Of a stretch of DNA of 64,000 nucleotides, positions 21,886 through 32,585 are shown one piece after another. The notes beneath the pieces were generated by a model that was not told where the DNA came from, ran no database searches, and saw nothing but the letters and a program-made list of their open reading frames with translations. The position numbers and the translations under genes were made by a program. Where the stretch lies: contig NC_134398.1 in NCBI RefSeq assembly GCF_050003625.1, positions 68,270,891 to 68,334,890 of the forward strand, in the 5' to 3' direction. Numbering within the stretch: the stretch's first letter is position 1; every line of letters begins with the position of its first letter. This DNA comes from Haematobia irritans. Lineage: Eukaryota > Arthropoda > Insecta > Diptera > Muscidae.

Positions 21886-22780
21886 TAGGCTTGCCAGATG
21901 TCCGGAATTCGCCTGGATTGTCCCGGAATTTAGGAAGTGCCTCGAAACTTTCCTAAAATTTGCCAAAAATCCCGGAATTTCAATTACTCAAGACATAGGT
22001 TCTAATTTTTCCCATTTGAAATTAGATCGCTTTCAAAAATATTTTTGGTTTTGGATTTTCAAACTTTTTAAATGTATGTCTGTCAGATTTTGTACCATTT
22101 CATTCAAACTCATCACTTACAGAAACAAATCAAATTACGATCACAGTCTTTCGAATCATCAGCTGTCACTTAAGCAGTAAATGTAAAAAATATACGCAAA
22201 TATGTATTTGTACAAATTATAATAATCAGTTCACGGTTAGTGTCCAATTCTATTCAAGTCTGTATTCCTTGCCAACATGTTAAAGTTCGATTTTATCCCC
22301 ATCACTACCATAGACTCCTTAGTGACAATATAACAATCGTCAACTGTGGCCAAATATACCCAAATCCATGTCCATGGCGATATCCAAATTCCCAGTATCG
22401 AAAGGCACTACAAAAAAAACAGCGATTGTCACGTCAGAGCTAAAGTTTGTTTGCCATAACCGAAAGTAATATGCCAGTAAATATGAGTTTAAGCTTTCGA
22501 CTTTTAAGAAACATTTCTAAAAATTTCGACGTTTGATCTAAAATCATCGAAGCCATCTTGGAAAAAAGTTTCAGAGGCTCCAACATATTTAGGAATTTGA
22601 AAGTCTGCAGACAATAACGACTAAGACATCACGTTTATGCAAATTTACCAAAAGAAATACCAAGTGATAAAATATGGGCAACTATTTTCGAAAAATGTGA
22701 CTGTTTTCGCTTGTCCCGACACATCCCAGAATGTACGACGCAATGTCCCGGATTTCGGCAACCATCATCTGGCAACACCA
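21886..22780. mobile_element. Non-autonomous hAT transposon, 895 bp
   Basis: 8-bp duplication CCACCATG at 21878-21885 and 22781-22788. The left end is TAGGCTTGCCAGATG and the right end, reverse-complemented, TGGTGTTGCCAGATG, matching at 11 of 15 positions. LINE copy X sequence resumes on the right (GGCGGTCGATTTTCCCCC, as at 26487 of copy A), which verifies the insertion. No coding capacity. Confidence 0.82.
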
Positions 22781-22788
22781 CCACCATG

Positions 22789-22992
22789 GCGGTCGATTTT
22801 CCCCCTTGGCTTCCCTCTTGGGCATGCAGCTTTCAGTGAGATGTTGAAGGCCTTAGTAATCCTCTCCACTGCGTGTTCGATATCTTGCACAGTGCTGATA
22901 TTTGTCTTTGGTATTTCCGGTATCATCATATTGAACGATTCCCTATACCTATTCCAATCAGCTTTCCTAACATTTGGCGGAAATATGCACCC
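22789..22992 (-). pseudogene. LINE copy X, endonuclease-RT linker continued
   Basis: Continuation of copy X beyond the hAT. It matches 26487-26665 of copy A (MIPEIP..., VQDIEHAVERITKAFN in minus-strand reading). It ends at the TTA target of the 22996-39146 transposon. Confidence 0.72.
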
Positions 22993-23418
22993 TTATTCCT
23001 GAAGTCGCCCTCGCCGTCGCCTTTCGTCTGTCGCCACTAGTTGGTATTCCGTTCGTAGATATATTGTGATATCGACGAAAATCGGTATTCCTGGTGTCGC
23101 TTTTTGTCGCCAATATCGTCGCTTAATGTCGACGTTAAATTTACCAGCCACGAGTTTAGTGATTAATTTTTTAAGAAGTTTTTTAGACTTTATTAATCGA
23201 ACAACTGAAATATAAATTTAAAAAATGGAAATTGGTAAGAGATAAAGTGACTAATCTTCAACAATTACAAAAAAAAAATGGGAAAAAAGGAACTAGAAAT
23301 CAACCATTAGATCATCTAGAATGACTCCAACGATTTAAAAGCGGTTGGAACAAATGGTTTGTAGTTCAATGCCTTCGAAGTTTAGAGACAAATTGTAACA
23401 AATGGTAGAAAAGCTGTA

Positions 23419-23492
23419 GGTTAGGTTAGGTTAAAGTGGCAGCCCGATTAAGATTCAGGCTCACTTAGACTATTCAGTCCATTGTGATACCA
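23419..23492 (-). repeat. LINE copy A 3' tail shared with the tRNA-SINE
   Basis: Plus-strand words CAGCCCGAT, TCAGGCTCACTTAGACTAT and CAGTCCATTGTGATACCACA, ending in TAGGTTAGGTT-type repeats, occur in the same order in the SINE copies at 54271-54716 and (inverted) 55885-56187. Shared 3' ends are how SINEs borrow the reverse transcriptase of a partner LINE. Confidence 0.8.
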
Positions 23493-23554
23493 CATTAACT
23501 AAAAGTACCTATTACATATGGGCACTTCTAGTTTTAACCGTTGAACCTTCTCGA

Positions 23555-24528
23555 TTATTTTCTTCTGTTGAACCAACCAGATTGTTCCAAAAACATTAGC
23601 AGACTGCTTAAGTTAACGTTTTCCAGGTCCGCCAGTAATCTGAAGCTATATGCCCCTAAAATTTGCTTACGCCTTACACAAAATGCAGGACACTCACACA
23701 AGAGGTGTTTTATTGATTCCTTTTCCTCCGCATCATGACAGCTCATACAACAGTCATTATACTTCGCACCAATAGTTTTTGCAAAATCGCCTATCAGGCA
23801 GCGACCCGTTATAGCAGATATCAGGAGTGAAATCTGGCGTCTCGAGAACACTAGCATATCTAGTGTGCGGTTTAAGTTTAAATGGGGCCATATTTGCTTG
23901 GTGTCGTTACAACCCTTACAATTCTCCCATCGAACATTTGCCATCATGACAGCCTTCTCACGCAGGAAGAGCTTGCAGGTAGCCAGAGGCACACCAACAG
24001 ATTCTAGTTCCCCTGGAATATGTAAGGTAGTTCCTAGCCTTGCTAGCTCATCTGCTTCGCAGTTCCCAGGTATGTTCCTGTGGCCAAGCACCCATATTAG
24101 GTGAATATTGTGCTGCTCAGCCATCTCATTGAGAGATTTGCGGCAGTCGATGGCCGTTTTCGAGTTGAGGAACACAGAGTCCAAGGGTTTTATTGCAGGT
24201 TGACTGTCTGAGTATATATTAATGCCAATATTGCGTGGAGCATTACTTCTCAGCCAATTCACCACTTCTCTTAATGCTAATATTTCAGCCTGAAAAACAC
24301 TACAGTGATCAGGTAATCTTTTCGCGTTTCGAAGTTCCAGATCTTTAGAATATATTCCAAAACCACTTGGCCATCCAATTTGGAGCCATCAGTGTAGAAA
24401 TCTATATATCTTTTATTCCCCGGGGTCCGTGTACACCACGCCTCACTGTTGGGAATTAGAGTCTCAAACTTTTTGTCGAAAAGTGGACTCGCCAAAGTGT
24501 AATCCACTACGTTAGGCACATCTGGCAT
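23555..24528 (-). pseudogene. LINE copy A RNase H and C-terminal cysteine domain
   Basis: RNase H motifs: YIDFYTDGSK with the first Asp (about 24400), FQAEILALREVVNWL with the Glu in a shifted frame (about 24260-24300), INIYSDSQPAI with the second Asp, and HRNIPGNCEADELARLG with the last Asp. The C-terminus has CCMSCHDAEEKESIKHLLCECPAFC. A frameshift near 24370 splits the domain and another near 24530 separates it from RT. The frame closes at 23555. RNase H in ORF2 points to the I/LOA/R1 side of LINEs. Confidence 0.82.
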
Positions 24529-25576
24529 TATTTTGAGGACCGAACTGTGACCGTAACTTTTTTCCGACCTCAGCCGTTGTTGCAGCTGACTGTTTGGCCA
24601 AAATGTCTAAAGGCAATAGATGCAGTATGACATTAAGGGAGTTTGTTCCTGTCTTGCAGAACGCACCTGAGATACAAAAGCACGCCATACGCTGAACTTT
24701 GTCTAAACTTGTCGGCTGGTGAAGTGCCGGCCACCAGACTACAACACCATATAGCATTATAGGTCTAACCACTGTCGTGTATAGCCAATATACAATTTTT
24801 GGTTTTAGTCCCCACTTTTTCCCTATTGCCTTTTTGCACGAGTATAAAGCTACCGTTGCTTTCATCACCCTTTCTTCAATATTAAGCTTAAAGTTCAGCT
24901 TCCTGTCCAAAATAACGCCAAGGTAGTTTGCACACTCCCTAAAGGGAATTTCAATACCCCCTAAGGAAATGGGCCTAACCGTGGGAGTTTTGCGATCTTT
25001 GCAGTACATGACTAGTTCTGTCTTTGCAGGATTTACCCCAAGACCATTATCTTTCGCCCATTTCTCAGTCATCCGGAGGGCTCTCTGTATAATATCTCTA
25101 ACTGTTGATGGGAATTTTCCCCTGACTGCTAGCGCCACATCATCTGCGTATGCCACCACTTGTATCCTTTCTTTTTCTAGGGAAACCAGAAGGTCGTTTA
25201 TAGCAACATTCCAAAGAAGAGGTGATAGAACTCCTCCTTGGGGAGTGCCCCTGTTCACATACCTTTGTATGTTTGCTTGCCCTAGTGTGGCTGAAATACG
25301 TCTCTTTAGTAGAAGTTCGTCTAACAGCTTAAGTATACCTGGATCAACATTCAGAGTTGTCAGTCCAGTTAATATCGAGCTCGGATGGACGTTATTGAAC
25401 GCCCCTTCGATGTCTAGAAATGCCACGATTGTGTATTCTTTGACAGATAGTGAGCTTTCAATAAAGCTGACTAGTTCATGTAATGCGGTCTCAGTAGACC
25501 TGCCTTTCGAGTATGCATGTTGTCGTTTCGAGAGCAAACTTGAATCGACGCTAGTTCTAAGATAAATATCTATCAT
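24512..25576 (-). pseudogene. LINE copy A reverse transcriptase
   Basis: 354 codons open. RT motifs: QHAYSKGRSTETALHELV, VAFLDIEGAFNNVHP with the first catalytic Asp, RGTPQGGVLSPLLWNVAIND, VVAYADDVALAV with the catalytic Asp pair, and CANYLGVILDRKLNF. The N-terminal edge is displaced by a 239-bp tandem duplication just upstream (25491-25968) and a frameshift, so no continuous ORF2 remains. Confidence 0.85.
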
Positions 25577-25968
25577 CCTCTCCAGAGTCTTAAGTAGGAA
25601 TGATGATAAGCTGATTGGTCGGAAATCCTTCGCATTCGAGTGAGGCTTTTCCCGCTTTAGGTATGAAAACGACTTTTGATTCCCTCCACTTTCGTGGAAT
25701 GTATGCTAAGTTCATACATCCTATATATCTCAGTAGACCTGCCTTTCGAGTATGCATGTTGTCGTTTCGAGAGCAAACTTGAATCGACGCTAGTTCTAAG
25801 ATAAATATCTATCATCCTCTCCAGAGTCTTAAGTAGGAATGATGATAAGCTGATTGGTCGGAAATCCTTCGCATTCGAGTGAGGCTTTTCCCGCTTTAGG
25901 TATGAAAACGACTTTTGATTCCCTCCACTTTCGTGGAATGTATGCTAAGTTCATACATCCTATATATA
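25491..25968. repeat. Perfect or near-perfect 239-bp tandem duplication inside LINE copy A
   Basis: The segment beginning TCAGTAGACCTGCCTTTCGA at 25491 starts again at 25730 and I see no difference between the two copies until about 25968. A length of 239 is not a multiple of three, so it breaks the RT frame. Confidence 0.85.
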
Positions 25969-26654
25969 TCACCGACAACCAGGGGATAATTCTGTCAGCC
26001 ACCGCTTGTAACTCCGCCGGAGTAATTCCATCAGGTCCGGGGGATTTGAATGATCCAAAGCTATTTAACGCCCATTTTATTCTAGATTCTGATACAATTT
26101 CCTCGATAGGAAACGACCGCTGAGCCACTGTGGCACCGCCAGTGCATGGTTCAACCGTCTGATTTCCGGGAAAATGTGTGTCCAATAGTACCTCCAGCGT
26201 CTCCTCACTGGACGTTGTCCAATTGCCCTCCGATGTTTTAATGAAACCTGGAGCGGAGCTCGTGGATGCTAGCACCTTCCGTAGTCTGGAAGCCTCGGAC
26301 GTATTCTCAATGCTGCTGCAGTAATCATTCCAAGAGTTATGATGAGCCTTTCTCAGTTCTCGCTTGTATCCTCTCAGATTCTTCTTGTAAGCGTTCCAAT
26401 CCACAGGAGCTCTGGTGGACTTTGCTTTGTTAAAGAGCTTCCTGCACGATTTCCTCATATTACCTAACTCCGTAGACCACTATGGTGGTCGATTTTTCCC
26501 CCTTGGCTTCCCTTTAGGGCATGCAACTTTCAGTGAAATGTTGAAGGCCTTAGTAATCCTCTCCACTGCGTGTTCGATAACTTGCACAGTGCTCATATTT
26601 GTCTCTGGTATTTCCGGTATCATCATATTGAACGATTCCCTATACCTATTCCAG
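25829..26654 (-). pseudogene. LINE copy A, endonuclease-RT linker and RT start
   Basis: Reads RKSCRKLFNKAKS, YKKNLRGYKRELRKAHHNSW, NTSEASRLRKVLAS, then the RT entry SPGPDGITPAELQAVADRII, PRKWRESKVVFIPKAGKAS. The frame is lost at the duplicated segment, where the expected KDFRPI continues in another frame. At 26480-26740 a separate frame joins this linker to the endonuclease. Confidence 0.8.
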
Positions 26655-27170
26655 TCAGCTTTCCTTTGGCGGAAATATGGTCTTGGTGGTATGAACATCA
26701 AATTTGAAACTGATGTAGCGATGATCTGAGAAGCTGTGTTCACTTAAAACATGCCACTCAGATATCATTTCATTCAGTTCTTGCGAGGCCAAGGTGATGT
26801 CCAAAACCTCTTGCCTGTTTTTAGTGGCAAAGGTTGGGGCATCTCCCTTGTTGCAAACTACCAGATTAGTACGCAAAATAAACTCTATCAGCGACTCTCC
26901 CCTTGCATTAGTATAACTACTTCCCCATATACTATGATGCGCATTCGCATCGCATCCCATAATGAGTTCCGTCTTTGTTTTCAGTGACTCCTCAACTAAG
27001 GTCTTAACGGCACATGGAGGCATCTCCCTGTCATGTCCCATATAGACCGAAGATACCCAATATTTGCATGTGGCTATTTCTAAATTGGCAACGACAGTGT
27101 CTGCATTGCACATTGAAGGAAGCAGAAACAAGTTAAGCTCGTTTTTAGCAATTATACAGGCTCGAATTAC
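26655..27170 (-). pseudogene. LINE copy A endonuclease, C-terminal two thirds
   Basis: APE-type endonuclease motifs of the R1/LOA kind: RACIIAKNEL, TVVANLEIATCKYWVSSVYM, IMGCDANAHHSIWGS with the catalytic Asp-Asn pair, RGESLIEFI, GDAPTF, EVLDITLAS and SFSDHRYISF with the catalytic Asp-His. At 27170 the sequence is cut by the PHD-finger LINE; its N-terminal third is at 37790-37970. Confidence 0.85.
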
Positions 27171-27330
27171 TCGAAAGAAGTTGGCAACCCTATTGTTTAG
27201 ACGTTGAAAAAAGTGAGCTCTGTCGTTCAGTTGAGAAAACATAAAAATACACGAAACAAATCAAAGACACAAACATAGAAACATATTAAAAATAACAAAC
27301 TAATATCTGACAATAACAACAGCATCGAGT

Positions 27331-28299
27331 ATGCCTCAAAGTAGCCGTAGAAGCTTGAGAAGCTCAAAAATAATCTGTGCACAGTGCGAAATGGAGGTGA
27401 AAGAGGACAAAGAAGAAAATATTCAATGTGATAAGTGCGCGAAAATATTTCATGCTCTTTGTACGAAAATGGACAAACGTCAATTCGATCGCTTGATGGA
27501 GTGTAATGATGAGGAGTATGTATGCCATAAGTGCGATAATAGTAGTGACATTGATGGCACAGTTAGAAAAGCATTGATCCCAATAACAAATCAGCTGAAA
27601 GAGTTGCAAGATTCAGTGAATTTCATGTCAACAAAGTTTGATGAAATTTTAAAGGGAATTTCTGAAAATTCCGAAAGAATAAAAAAGGTTGAGAAAGAAA
27701 CCCGCCAACAAAAACTTGAAATAAATAATATGAAAGAAGCAATTAAAAGGTTTAATGATCAGCGAGTGAGAAACGACTGCATAATAAATGGTATTAAAAA
27801 CAATGATATGAGTGCTGCTGATACTGTAATGGCAATTTCAAAGAAAGTAGGAGTCAATATAAATGAACATAATATTGATGATGCATATTTCTTAAAAAAA
27901 CGAAACAATAACAGTCAAAACCAAAGCCTTGTTGTTAAATTCAATTCAAAAATTGTAAAAGAAAAACTGATGCATGCAAAAAATAAATTTAAAGACAATG
28001 AAGATACCAAGGATGTTTATGTGAATGATTATTTGAGTAAAGAGTCGTTGGCTCTTTTAAATCACGCTAGATCATTAAAAACTATTGGCTACAATTCAGT
28101 GTATGCTAATGGAGGCAGAATATTAGCCAGGAGAAGTGCTATTGGTAAGCCACGAGTAATAAGAAATGAGGATGTGAATCAGATTCTCTTAGAAGCAACA
28201 ACAAATACTAATCGCAGATTGAGTAGAATGGTTGTTCCTGTTGCAGATGATGATGACTCTGAAGAGGATGCAGAAATAAATTTTAAATCTCCAGTTTAA
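27331..28299 (+). CDS. LINE ORF1 protein with PHD-like zinc finger
   Basis: 322 codons, intact, from ATG 27331. Cysteine/histidine pairs C16-C19, C33-C36, H41-C44 and C65-C68 form a C4HC3 PHD-like finger. Residues about 85-150 form a coiled coil, rich in Lys/Glu heptads (ISENSERIKKVEKETRQQ). A basic nucleic-acid-binding C-terminus ends in an acidic tail (DDDDSEED). It is the RNA-binding protein of the LINE. The spacing to ORF2 is 73 bp. It resembles ORF1 of the 6437-10876 element in layout but not closely in sequence. Confidence 0.87.
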   Translation: MPQSSRRSLRSSKIICAQCEMEVKEDKEENIQCDKCAKIFHALCTKMDKRQFDRLMECNDEEYVCHKCDNSSDIDGTVRKALIPITNQLKELQDSVNFMSTKFDEILKGISENSERIKKVEKETRQQKLEINNMKEAIKRFNDQRVRNDCIINGIKNNDMSAADTVMAISKKVGVNINEHNIDDAYFLKKRNNNSQNQSLVVKFNSKIVKEKLMHAKNKFKDNEDTKDVYVNDYLSKESLALLNHARSLKTIGYNSVYANGGRILARRSAIGKPRVIRNEDVNQILLEATTNTNRRLSRMVVPVADDDDSEEDAEINFKSPV

Positions 28300-28372
28300 T
28301 ATATATATTTCAAAATTCATTGTGATGTATATGTATATGCTCATTTTTTTAATTTAATTTTATCTATATTTC

Positions 28373-29660
28373 ATGAATAATACAAATAATTCAAATAAAC
28401 ACTTTGCTACCATTGAATCATTTAATAATTACTCGAGATATAATTCTAACTTGTTACACATAATTTCTGTGAACGTAAGAAGCATTTCTTCTATTTCTAA
28501 ATTCAATGAATTTAAATCACTTATTTCTAAATTTGATAAATTACCTGATTTAATTGCTATTCAAGAGACGTGGATTGATATAACTGTTAAATCAATATAC
28601 AACATACCTGGTTATGGCGCTGTACATAGCTGCAGAAAAGATGGATATGGGGGGACTTCACTTTTTGTAAAGGAAACTTTGCAATATAAAGTTGAGCAAT
28701 GTGAAAGTGGAAATTTCATTGAGCATGTTAGAGTTTCTTTGGAGAATTTTAAGATTCATGGAAAACCCCTTAAGATTTCTACGTTTTACCGATCACAAAA
28801 ATTCTGTTTGACCAATTTTTGCAAATTTATAGAAAATGAACTGGAAAATAACTCACATTTTTCTCATATAATGCTCGGCGACTCCAATGTTGATTTTATA
28901 AATTCTGTATTTTCGGATGATGTGACTAATTTGTTATGCCATTTTGATTACCGAAATTGTCATCATATGGTTACAAGACCAGCCAGTAATACTTGCATAG
29001 ATAACACATTTAGCAATATTCCCAATAAACTGATTTTCAATACGATTTTATGCTGTTTATCGGACCATCATATGGTCTCATGCAAGCTCAATTTACAATA
29101 TTCCAGTACATAATATACTACAATGGTCTACAAAGAGTGCAATTACCAAATGTTAAGAGATTTTGTTACTCATGACTTCAATGAATTTCCAACGAACACG
29201 AACCCATCCATTGCGATGGAAGATTTTATAAATAAATTTTCGCAATGCGTGCGAAGGGCGACAACGGAAAAACGGTCTAAGATTTTAACCAAGAAGCAAT
29301 TAACGCCTTGGGTAAACAAAAAATTGGAATCTCTTATGGAACTGAAAAAGAGCTTGTTGGCAAAGAGAAGAAAGAATCGTGGAAATTATGACTTAGAAAG
29401 AAGAATAAAGCAAATTAGTAAAGTAATTAAAATGTCATACAAGATATGCATGAATAAATTTATCGAGACCAATTAGAGGCACTCCAACAAAATCCAAGGA
29501 AATGTTGGGATTTCCTCAACAAACATCTGGGGAGATCACTAAAATCAGAAATAAGACTAAAGGATTATGATGGCGAGATGATAGATGATGACAGGAGGAA
29601 ATGTGAACTTTTTAATGAATACTTTGTAAAAGTTCCTGATTTGTTTAAATCGAATATACC
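28373..29660 (+). pseudogene. LINE ORF2 endonuclease and linker, broken
   Basis: From ATG 28373: endonuclease motifs SVNVRSI, AIQETWID, GGTSLFVKE, STFYRS, MLGDSNVDF (GDSN instead of the usual GDFN, with Asp and Asn kept), SNTCIDNTFSN and LSDHHMVSCK. The frame stops at 29111-29113 and continues from 29123 (MVYKECNYQ... WVNKKLESLMELKKSLLAKR). It stops again near 29475 and continues in another frame to NEYFVKVPDLFKSN, where the BEL element is inserted at 29661. The stops make it non-functional. Confidence 0.82.
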
Positions 29661-29823
29661 TGTTAGTCTCGTTTATTGTTTAAAGATAATAATTGTAATG
29701 CTTAATAAAAAATGTATCAATGAAAATATTTTTCTGACATAAAGGTTATACATTTAAAGGTTCCTATGTTTCATTTTCGTTTTTGTTTGGGGGTAGAAAA
29801 TGTTACAGTACAATTCTCTAACA
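29661..29823 (-). repeat. BEL 3' LTR, 163 bp
   Basis: On the minus strand it begins TGTTAGAGAATTG and ends ACGAGACTAACA, so the LTR has the short terminal inverted repeat TGTTAG/CTAACA. The pol stop codon TAG is formed by the first bases of this LTR. It differs from the other LTR at one visible position (CTTAATA against CTTTATA on the plus strand) apart from the end loss. Confidence 0.9.
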
Positions 29824-31185
29824 TTCCCCCCCTCGTGAACCAGATATGGGTTCACCTCCAGATAAATTCAGAATCGCTAGTTTGGATACTGGTCGACGAA
29901 TTACACCAGTTTGATGTTTGACATCAGCAAATCTGACTTGGCCATCCTTCGTTGGGTATATTTTCACCACTCGTCCCTTTTGCCAATGATTTCTTGGGAG
30001 CCTATCATCCATTATCATCACAATATCGTCAATCTTAATTGGTTGAATTTTTTCTCTCCATTTTGGTCTTTGTATAAGTTTAGGAAGAAATTCAATAACC
30101 CATCTTTTCCACATTCGATTTTTTAGATTTTGTGCAATTCTCCATTGCTTTCGTAGACAAATGTGTTCTTCTGTCTCACTTGGTGTCTGAGTGACATTAA
30201 GACAACCTAGAAGAAAGTGATTAGGAGTTATGGGTCCATCGTCTTCGGAGGATATTGGAATATCTGTTAATGGCCGGCTATTTATCATATTTTCGGATTC
30301 AATAAGAACGCTCTGTAAAGTTTCCAGTCGTGGTTTTTCTTCTTTTAATGTCTTGGCCAACAAGCGTTTAATTATTCTGATGAGCCTTTCCCAGCAACCA
30401 CCAGAGCTAGGATTTGATGGACAATTAAAAATCCATTCGATGTTGTATTTAGTGGCTTCGTGAGTTATGCGATCTTCTTTCTTCAAAATTTTTTGAGCCG
30501 AAATAAAATTTGTTCCATTATCGCTACGTAAGCGAATAGGGGTTCCGCGGCGGCTTATAAAGTTTCTTAGACAAAGTATAAAGGAATCAGCAGAAAGATC
30601 ATAAGCCAACTCTATATGTGCCGCTCGGACTGTTAGACAGGTGAAAATTACGGCCCACCGTTTCTCTATACGACGTCCAATGGTTACGTCAAACGGACCG
30701 AAAAGATCTACCCCTGTATAAGTGAAGGGTCGTACGAAGGGCGTGACTCTGTCTGGCGGAAGTTGTCCCATAAGCGGTTGTTTCGGTTTTGCTTTATCTT
30801 GTTTACAAATAGTGCATTTTTTGACAATACGATTATACAAAGACTTAATTTTTGGTATCCAGAATTTTTGTCGGACATCATTAATAGTTATGGACATGTT
30901 TTGGTGGTAATTTCTTTGATGGTGATGACGAAGAACCAACTCAGATACATAATGCTTTTCTGGCAAGATTATAGGTCTTCTGGCATCATGAGGCATATAA
31001 ACAGCTTCATCTATTCGTCCACTAACTCTTAGAAGACCATATTCGTCAATATACGGAACTAATGAATATATAGGACTTGACTTCGGAATTGGTTGACACC
31101 TTTTGAGGCATTTTATTTCATGTTCGTAGCATTCAGATTGTATGAGACGACATAGCACGACTTCAGCCTCTTTAAGTTCATTCAA
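29818..31185 (-). CDS. BEL integrase region, open frame
   Basis: 455 codons. Zinc-binding part: HHHQRNYHQN and CTICKQDKAKP. Catalytic core: YTGVDLFGPF with the first Asp, LRSDNGTNFIS with the second Asp, PSSGGCWERLI with the Glu of DDE. A BEL-type C-terminal domain follows: PNHFLLG, WRIAQNLKNRMWKRWVIEFLPKLIQRPKW and IVMIMDDRLPRNHWQKGRV. The frame overlaps the RT-RNase H frame by 8 bp, which shows that a frameshift separates them. This is the best-preserved domain of the element. Confidence 0.88.
   Translation of the reverse strand: MNELKEAEVVLCRLIQSECYEHEIKCLKRCQPIPKSSPIYSLVPYIDEYGLLRVSGRIDEAVYMPHDARRPIILPEKHYVSELVLRHHHQRNYHQNMSITINDVRQKFWIPKIKSLYNRIVKKCTICKQDKAKPKQPLMGQLPPDRVTPFVRPFTYTGVDLFGPFDVTIGRRIEKRWAVIFTCLTVRAAHIELAYDLSADSFILCLRNFISRRGTPIRLRSDNGTNFISAQKILKKEDRITHEATKYNIEWIFNCPSNPSSGGCWERLIRIIKRLLAKTLKEEKPRLETLQSVLIESENMINSRPLTDIPISSEDDGPITPNHFLLGCLNVTQTPSETEEHICLRKQWRIAQNLKNRMWKRWVIEFLPKLIQRPKWREKIQPIKIDDIVMIMDDRLPRNHWQKGRVVKIYPTKDGQVRFADVKHQTGVIRRPVSKLAILNLSGGEPISGSRGGEC
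29824..29835 (-). other. BEL polypurine tract
   Basis: CGAGGGGGGGAA on the minus strand directly before the 3' LTR, the expected primer site for plus-strand DNA synthesis. Confidence 0.8.
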
Positions 31186-32320
31186 TGACTTGGGCTTTGT
31201 TACTGGATATTATTAGACACGATTTAATTTCTTCTTCTTGTGAATCACTTCGTTGATATTGTAAGATTGGCCACGAAGATTCATCTTCCCTTAAAAATTC
31301 TGGACCATTCAACCATATACCATTATGGACAAATTTGGGAGGAGCCAACGGGCGAGTACCAGCGTCTGCTGAATTTAGGTGTGTTGGTATCCATTTCCAT
31401 TGAGCTGGTTCTGAGTTCTTCAGAATCTCTGCAATTCGATGGCTAACGAATGCTTTGAAACGACGCTCTGTGGAATAAATCCATTGTACTACGGTTTGAG
31501 GGTCTGACCAATAGTGCATCGAATTTATATTGAACTCATAGCTTCTGGATAAAGTTTTTCCCAGACGTACCCCAAGCACGGCAGCCTGCAACTCCAACCT
31601 CGGAATACTCATTAGTTTCTTTGGGGCACATCTAACTTTTCCCATTATGAATGACACATCAATTCCAAATTGGTGAAGGACTCTTAAGTAGCAAACCGCA
31701 GCGAATGCGTCTTGGCTGGCATCTACGAAAATATGTAGTTGAATATTGGAGGCGTTATATAGATTGAAGGAAATACATCTATGAATTTTGAATTTTGAAA
31801 TTTCTTGGAATTCTCTCCACCATGCTGTGAATTTTTTATGCAAATACTCTGGTATTATATCATCCCAATCCATGTCATGTTTCCAACTGTGTTGTACTAA
31901 AATCTTTCCATACAACAAAAAATCGGCGATAAGACCAAAGGGGTCGAAAGCGGACATAACAATTTTGAGCATTTCACGCTTGGTTGGAAGACGATTCCCC
32001 TTTAAAACTTCTGAATTTAGTCCAAAGAACTGTATTTTAAATTCAAAACAGTCTTCCTTTTTGTTCCAACACATACCGAGAATTTTATCTGTTGTGGACT
32101 GTTTTTCCATGTTTATTTGGTTCAGGTTATCTAATACAGTAGGATTCAATTCTGCTTCTAATTTTTCACAATTTGATATAAATCCTCGAAGTTCGAAACC
32201 GGCTTTTGCATGGACTTCAATAATTTCTTTGCACAAACCCAAGGCTTCTTCAACGTTATTAAAGCTACAAACAAAGTCATCAACATAGTGCTTATTAACA
32301 ATAGGAATATTCTTCGGCAT
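31178..32320 (-). pseudogene. BEL RT second half and RNase H
   Basis: 380 codons: HYVDDFVCSF with the catalytic YVDD, FELRGFISN, LPTKREMLKIVMSAFDPFG, then RNase H with IFVDASQDAFAAVCYLR, IPRLELQAAVLG and YWSDPQTVVQWI. WKWIPTHLNSADAGTR follows. All the acidic residues expected of RNase H are present. It is separated from upstream RT by a frameshift near 32310. Confidence 0.87.
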
Positions 32321-32585
32321 TTCGGTTTTTTATATATTCCGCACAACAGGGAGAGCAGATTGCGCCAAATATCATTGACGTCATAACAAAATGTTGAATT
32401 GGTTTACTACGGTCTCCATCTCTCCAGAGGAATCGTTGGGCGTGTTGATCTTCCGCTCGAATTTTTACTTGAGAAAACATTTCTCTAATATCAGCGGCAA
32501 CAGCTATTTTACCTTGGCGAAACTGAAGTAGAATGTTCAACAATGGTTTTGCCTGCTCAGGTCCTTTTACCAGCGAAGAGTTCAA
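32295..32585 (-). pseudogene. BEL RT first half
   Basis: Reads SSLVKGPEQAKPLLNILLQFRQG, then VAADIREMFSQVKIRAED, which carries the first catalytic Asp, QRFLWRDGD and FGAICSPCCAEYIK. It lies in a different frame from both neighbours, so single-base indels occur near 32585 and near 32310. Confidence 0.83.
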
